Position numbers and translations under genes: made by a program. From assembly GCF_003855495.1 (NCBI RefSeq), contig NZ_CP034087.1, positions 62,001 through 126,000 on the forward strand: a DNA stretch of 64,000 nucleotides. Direction: 5' to 3'. Shown here in pieces: positions 60,375-64,000 of this stretch (its first letter is position 1; the number at the start of each line of letters is the position of its first letter). Below the pieces are notes generated by a model. It saw only the letters and a program-made list of their open reading frames with translations. It had not been told where the DNA came from and did no database searches. Origin of the DNA: Methylocystis rosea (lineage in GTDB: Bacteria > Pseudomonadota > Alphaproteobacteria > Rhizobiales > Beijerinckiaceae).

Positions 60375-63300
60375 ATGAGCGCTAAGTCATCCCTCGGACA
60401 GTTCGCGATACGCAACGCAACCGCGATCACGTTCATCACCGTGGCTCTGTGTCTCGCGGGGATCTATTCTGCGTTGCAGATGCCGTCCTCCGTTTTCCCG
60501 CAAACCAATTTTCCGCGCTGCGTCGTTCTAATCGATAATGGGGTCATGCCGGCGCAGGAAATGATGGCGACGATTACTCGTCCCATTGAGGAGGCAATGA
60601 AAGACGTTCCAGGGACGGTATCAGTTCGTTCCGCGACCGGTCGCGGCTCCGCCGAGGTCAATGTCTTCTTTAATTGGCAAGTGGACATGCTCCAGGCCGA
60701 GCTTCAGGTTAATAGCCGCCTTGCGCAGGTGAGAAGCACCCTTCCGGCGACCGCCACAACCGCGGTCTGGCGTCTAACCTTCGCTGCTTTTCCTATTATC
60801 GGCGTAAGCCTGACCAGTTCGACACACGATATCACCAGACTTTGGGAAATCGCGCGTTATGACATCAAGCCACGATTTCTGACGGTTCCGGGCGTCGCGC
60901 GGGTCGATTTGGTCGGCGGCCGGGCCCCTGAATATCACGTTGTCGTCGACCCGTTGCGATTGAGCGCCGCACGGCTCAGTCTCTCGCAAATTACCGATGC
61001 GCTCGTCAAAACCAATCTTATTGCGCCGACCGGACTGCATGAAGAGGACCACACGCTGTACCTCACGGTCGTCGATGGACGTGTGCATGATATCGATGAA
61101 ATTGAAAATGTGACAGTAGCGGTATCGAACGGGCGTCCATTTCGAGTGAAGGATTTCGCGCGTGTCGAACGCGCCCCCGAGCCTGTTTTTAACGTCGTTA
61201 CCGCCGAGGGCGTAAACGCCGTCCTACTCAACATCCGAAGTCAGTCCAACGGGAGCACGCTCGACATCGCGGATGGGATCGCCAACGAAATCCGCGCGCT
61301 GCAACGGGAACTGCCGCCGGGCGCAAAGCTTTCGTTCTTCTATGATCAATCACTACTGGTTCGAGCGTCTGTGAGAAGCGTTTGGGAAGCGATATTTTTC
61401 GGTCTGATACTTTCGATTGTGATCATCTATCTCTTTCTCAAGAACTGGGGGACGACGCTCACGGCGATCGTCGTTATTCCGGTCACAGTGCTCATTACCC
61501 TGGCCGCAATGCGCGTTGCGGGTTTAAGTTTCAACTTGATGACGCTCGGAGGCATTGCCGCGGCCATTGGTCTGGTCATCGACGACGCGATTGTCGTAGT
61601 GGAAGCTATCTACGCCAAATGCGCAACTGGCGTTCCTCGGATCGAGGCTATATGTCTCGCCATCGCCGAAATCTTCCGCCCCCTCGTGGCGTCTACCCTT
61701 ACTCCCGTCGTCGTGTTCATTCCACTGGTGTTTCTCGATGGGATCACTGGCGTGTTTTTTCGGGCTCTGGCTTTGACGATGGTTGTCTCGTTGCTCACCT
61801 CGCTGGCGCTCGCGATCTTGCTTACGCCTTCTCTGGCGAGTTGGTTGGTCCGAGATCAGGGACGTGAGAGAAGCCATGAGGACACTGGATTTCTCTTTGC
61901 ACACATTGTCCGCATCTATGAAACTGCTTTGCGCTTCGCTCTCCAGCACAAATGGTCGGCTTTAACTGGCTGCTTTCTCCTAATTCTTTTTGGGATCGTT
62001 TTTTATAGGAGCCTCGAAAATGATTTTCTCCCGCCGATGGATGAAGGTGGATTTGTCATCGATTATCATACGCCGTACGGAACAAGCTTGACGGAAACCA
62101 ATCGCCAACTCCTACAGGCTGAGGAGATCCTTCGTCTTACGCCTGAGGTCGAGAGCTATTCCCGACGCACCGGCGCGAGACTCGCGCTTGCGCTTACTGA
62201 GTCGAACAAAGGCGATTTCCTGGTCAAGCTGAAAACGTCTCGTAAACGAAGCACGGATGAGATCATCGCCGAACTGCGCAGAAAGTTCCGTGCGGCCGTG
62301 CCTGGAGTGGAATGGGATTTCGCTGGGATTCTCAGCGACCTTATTGGCGACCTCACATGGTCACCGAAACCTATCGAAGTAAAAATATTCTCGACCGACG
62401 CTGAGCTTCTAAAACGCAAAGCTAGTGATATCGCCGCGGAGATCAAACAACTGAAGGGTGTTGTCGACGTCTTCGACGGGTTGGTTTATGCCGGTCCCAC
62501 ATTGAGTCTCCGGGTCCGCTCGATTGCTGCGCAACGATTTGGTTTAACGCCTGCCGATGTGGCAGCCGCTGTGAATACTGCTATGCTTGGCCAACAAGCG
62601 TCGAGCGTGCTCGAAGGCGACCGGGTGGTCAGAATCCGCGTCCGCGTTGATAACGGAAGTATCGGAGACGTCGCGACTCTTCATGAGCTGCCGCTTCGTG
62701 CGCCCGATGGCTCGCTGATAAAATTGTCTCAGGTCGCCGACGTAATCGAGATACCCAGCCAGCTCGAACTGCGTCGCGAGGATTTACGTCAAAACGTTGC
62801 GGTGACGGCGCGCTTGGAGGGCCGAGATCTCGGCAGCGCTATCGTTGAAATACGTGAACGGCTCAGCGCAGATAAGTCGCTCGCTCCGGGGATGATCGAA
62901 TTTGGCGGGTTATATCAACAGCAGCAGGAATCGTTTCGGAATCTGCTCCTTGTCCTAATCGTAGCAGTTTTGCTGGTTTTCACTGTGTTGCTGATAGAGT
63001 TTGGTTCGTTCCGCGAACCGATCGCTATCGTATTTGGGGCCGTGCTCGCATTGTTCGGGACGGTTTTTTTGCTTTGGCTGACAAACACGACGCTCAATGT
63101 GGTTTCGTTTCTCGGCGCAATAATTGGCGTCGGCATCGTTGCAAAGAACGGAATTCTCATGCTTGATCTGGTCGACAGTGTTCGTTCGGATCGCCTAAGC
63201 ATCGAAGAGTCATTGGTGCTTTCCGGCTGCCGCAGACTGCGACCTGTGCTGATGACGTCTCTCGCCGCAGCGCTTGGTATGCTGCCGATGGCCTATGGCG

Positions 63301-63437
63301 TCGGCTCGGGCGCTGATATGCTCAAACCGTTGGCGCTCGCGGTCATCGGCGCATTGTGTTTTTCCGTGATGCTTTCACTTATTGCGACTCCCGTTGTTTT
63401 CTGTTTGATGTGGAAACTAACAGAGAAGTCCACGTAA
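60375..63437 (+). CDS. RND efflux pump permease (AcrB family)
   Basis: A 1020-residue inner-membrane transporter with the RND layout: TM1 at the N-terminus, a large periplasmic porter loop (SVFPQTNFPRCVVLIDNGVM, SATGRGSAEVNVFFNW), TM2-6 with the proton-relay Asp pair in IGLVIDDAIVVVEAI, a second porter loop, and TM8-12 (FLGAIIGVGIVAKNGILMLD). Such pumps export drugs, solvents, metals or dyes by proton antiport. The pore sequence is not diagnostic for metal pumps, since the CusA Met triad cannot be seen. The two-component system upstream is the likely regulator. Confidence 0.95.
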   Translation: MSAKSSLGQFAIRNATAITFITVALCLAGIYSALQMPSSVFPQTNFPRCVVLIDNGVMPAQEMMATITRPIEEAMKDVPGTVSVRSATGRGSAEVNVFFNWQVDMLQAELQVNSRLAQVRSTLPATATTAVWRLTFAAFPIIGVSLTSSTHDITRLWEIARYDIKPRFLTVPGVARVDLVGGRAPEYHVVVDPLRLSAARLSLSQITDALVKTNLIAPTGLHEEDHTLYLTVVDGRVHDIDEIENVTVAVSNGRPFRVKDFARVERAPEPVFNVVTAEGVNAVLLNIRSQSNGSTLDIADGIANEIRALQRELPPGAKLSFFYDQSLLVRASVRSVWEAIFFGLILSIVIIYLFLKNWGTTLTAIVVIPVTVLITLAAMRVAGLSFNLMTLGGIAAAIGLVIDDAIVVVEAIYAKCATGVPRIEAICLAIAEIFRPLVASTLTPVVVFIPLVFLDGITGVFFRALALTMVVSLLTSLALAILLTPSLASWLVRDQGRERSHEDTGFLFAHIVRIYETALRFALQHKWSALTGCFLLILFGIVFYRSLENDFLPPMDEGGFVIDYHTPYGTSLTETNRQLLQAEEILRLTPEVESYSRRTGARLALALTESNKGDFLVKLKTSRKRSTDEIIAELRRKFRAAVPGVEWDFAGILSDLIGDLTWSPKPIEVKIFSTDAELLKRKASDIAAEIKQLKGVVDVFDGLVYAGPTLSLRVRSIAAQRFGLTPADVAAAVNTAMLGQQASSVLEGDRVVRIRVRVDNGSIGDVATLHELPLRAPDGSLIKLSQVADVIEIPSQLELRREDLRQNVAVTARLEGRDLGSAIVEIRERLSADKSLAPGMIEFGGLYQQQQESFRNLLLVLIVAVLLVFTVLLIEFGSFREPIAIVFGAVLALFGTVFLLWLTNTTLNVVSFLGAIIGVGIVAKNGILMLDLVDSVRSDRLSIEESLVLSGCRRLRPVLMTSLAAALGMLPMAYGVGSGADMLKPLALAVIGALCFSVMLSLIATPVVFCLMWKLTEKST

Positions 63438-63568
63438 AATTATTCATTTAGGCAACACACCATGAAGTTCGGCGACGTCGTCGGCACACACCACGCATTT
63501 TTTGTCGCGCATGGATTGCCTTAGCCGGCTCACGCGCGCCAAAGCAGATAGAAACCCAGGAGGACAAG
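63438..63568. other. Short gap after the pump gene
   Basis: AT-rich sequence directly after the stop, then a segment without a supported gene. No convincing terminator hairpin is present, although TTATTCATTT follows the stop. Confidence 0.35.
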
Positions 63569-63890
63569 TGTCGATTTCGGTTTCAATGTGAGACTGCGAG
63601 CCATTCCGCATTTTTATTCGGTCTGAATCGAGACTCGAGTGTCAGATGAAACCGAATTGCTCGCGAGACCTCATTGACCATCAGATGTGCTGCCGCGTTG
63701 AATTTGTTGATCATCAGTCACACACCTGCTGCGATGGAGGTTGGTCGATCGCCCAGTCGAGGAATCTCAATTGAAACCGAAAATTTTGAACTCCGGTCTC
63801 AAATGAAGCCGAAACTGCAATGACAGTGAGCGACGACAACTCCTTGGATAATCACAAGGTGCCGGTCTCACATTGAAACCGAAATTGACA
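63569..63890. mobile_element. 322-bp non-autonomous element with repeated end motifs
   Basis: Terminal inverted repeats of 26 bp (63569-63594, beginning TGTCGATTTCGGTTTCAATG, and 63865-63890) differ at one base and the element starts TG and ends CA. Inside, more copies of the motif appear: left-oriented near 63617 (ATTCGGTCTGAATCGAGAC) and right-oriented near 63640, 63766 and 63799 (for example GGTCTCAAATGAAGCCGAAA). No coding frame is present. It resembles a deleted IS21-type element that kept both ends. Confidence 0.7.
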
Positions 63891-64000
63891 CCTGTCGCTG
63901 TCGATCGGCTACTTCCTCGCCTCCTACGTGATTTACCTCCATGGCCACTGAAAGAATGACGCCACTCTGCTTGAAACAGCTTTCGCCGGGCGGCGGATTT
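63891..64000. other. Right edge of window, possible gene start
   Basis: An ATG near 63942 opens a frame (ATERMTPLCLKQLSPGGGF) that is still open at the window end. Nothing in it is recognisable and the frame is too short to judge. Confidence 0.2.

Overview
The window reads as part of a large plasmid (or plasmid-derived island) of an alphaproteobacterium, most likely of the order Hyphomicrobiales. The strongest evidence is a complete repABC replication and partition operon at 26.2-29.9 kb with parS-like palindromes and a candidate counter-transcribed RNA; repABC replicons are known only from Alphaproteobacteria. GC-rich codon use, a CIRCE-controlled groESL operon, DUF1403-ScpB, and the parB / DUF7007 / strawberry-notch / Toprim / DUF2493 block fit this. 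No tRNA, rRNA or CRISPR array was seen. Finer taxonomy (for example a methanotroph such as Methylocystis) would be a guess.

Layout. 0-14 kb: conserved plasmid backbone, all on the plus strand: a zinc-ribbon protein, a RecD2-type helicase, a large ParB-like protein, a DUF7007 protein, a DarB-like methyltransferase-helicase split by one in-frame TAA, a Toprim primase-like protein and a DUF2493 protein preceded by a long nested stem-loop. 14.3-20.4 kb: wreckage from insertion sequences. A second repA is cut after its Walker A motif by an ISL3 element whose other end cuts an unrelated membrane gene, and a Vgb-like beta-propeller gene is split by an IS1380 element. 20.4-25.9 kb: indoleamine-2,3-dioxygenase-like gene, groESL with CIRCE, WGR and VOC proteins, and a dead CobW fragment. 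26-30 kb: repABC. 30-35.6 kb: serine recombinase, two divergent toxin-antitoxin modules with operator-like dyads, a DUF2786 protein and a tyrosine recombinase.

35.8-39.6 kb is a compact transposon carrying only tniA, tniB and tniQ, bounded by arrays of short AATTT-centred repeats (five per end). A third, right-end-like array lies just outside its left end. 39.8-41.8 kb holds the DUF1403-ScpB pair. 41.8-46.1 kb is a broken chain: an ialB-like remnant cut by an IS630 remnant, itself cut by a cryptic Tn3-family transposon. 46.2-52.1 kb, all minus strand, carries enolase, four ion or metabolite transporters and a small conserved protein.

52.5-53.8 kb is a frameshifted ISAs1 element. 53.9-63.4 kb is a two-component system followed by an outer-membrane factor, a universal stress protein, a periplasmic adaptor and an RND pump. 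Three direct repeats of the form CTAAK-N6-CTAAK (11-bp period) lie upstream of the small gene before the response regulator, of the outer-membrane factor and of the stress protein, suggesting one autoregulated efflux regulon. The window ends with a 322-bp non-autonomous element whose ends carry repeated binding-site-like motifs.

Overall this is a mosaic: a functional repABC replicon with remains of a second one, assembled by successive insertions and deletions. Several elements lack target duplications and sit at junctions of unrelated broken genes.
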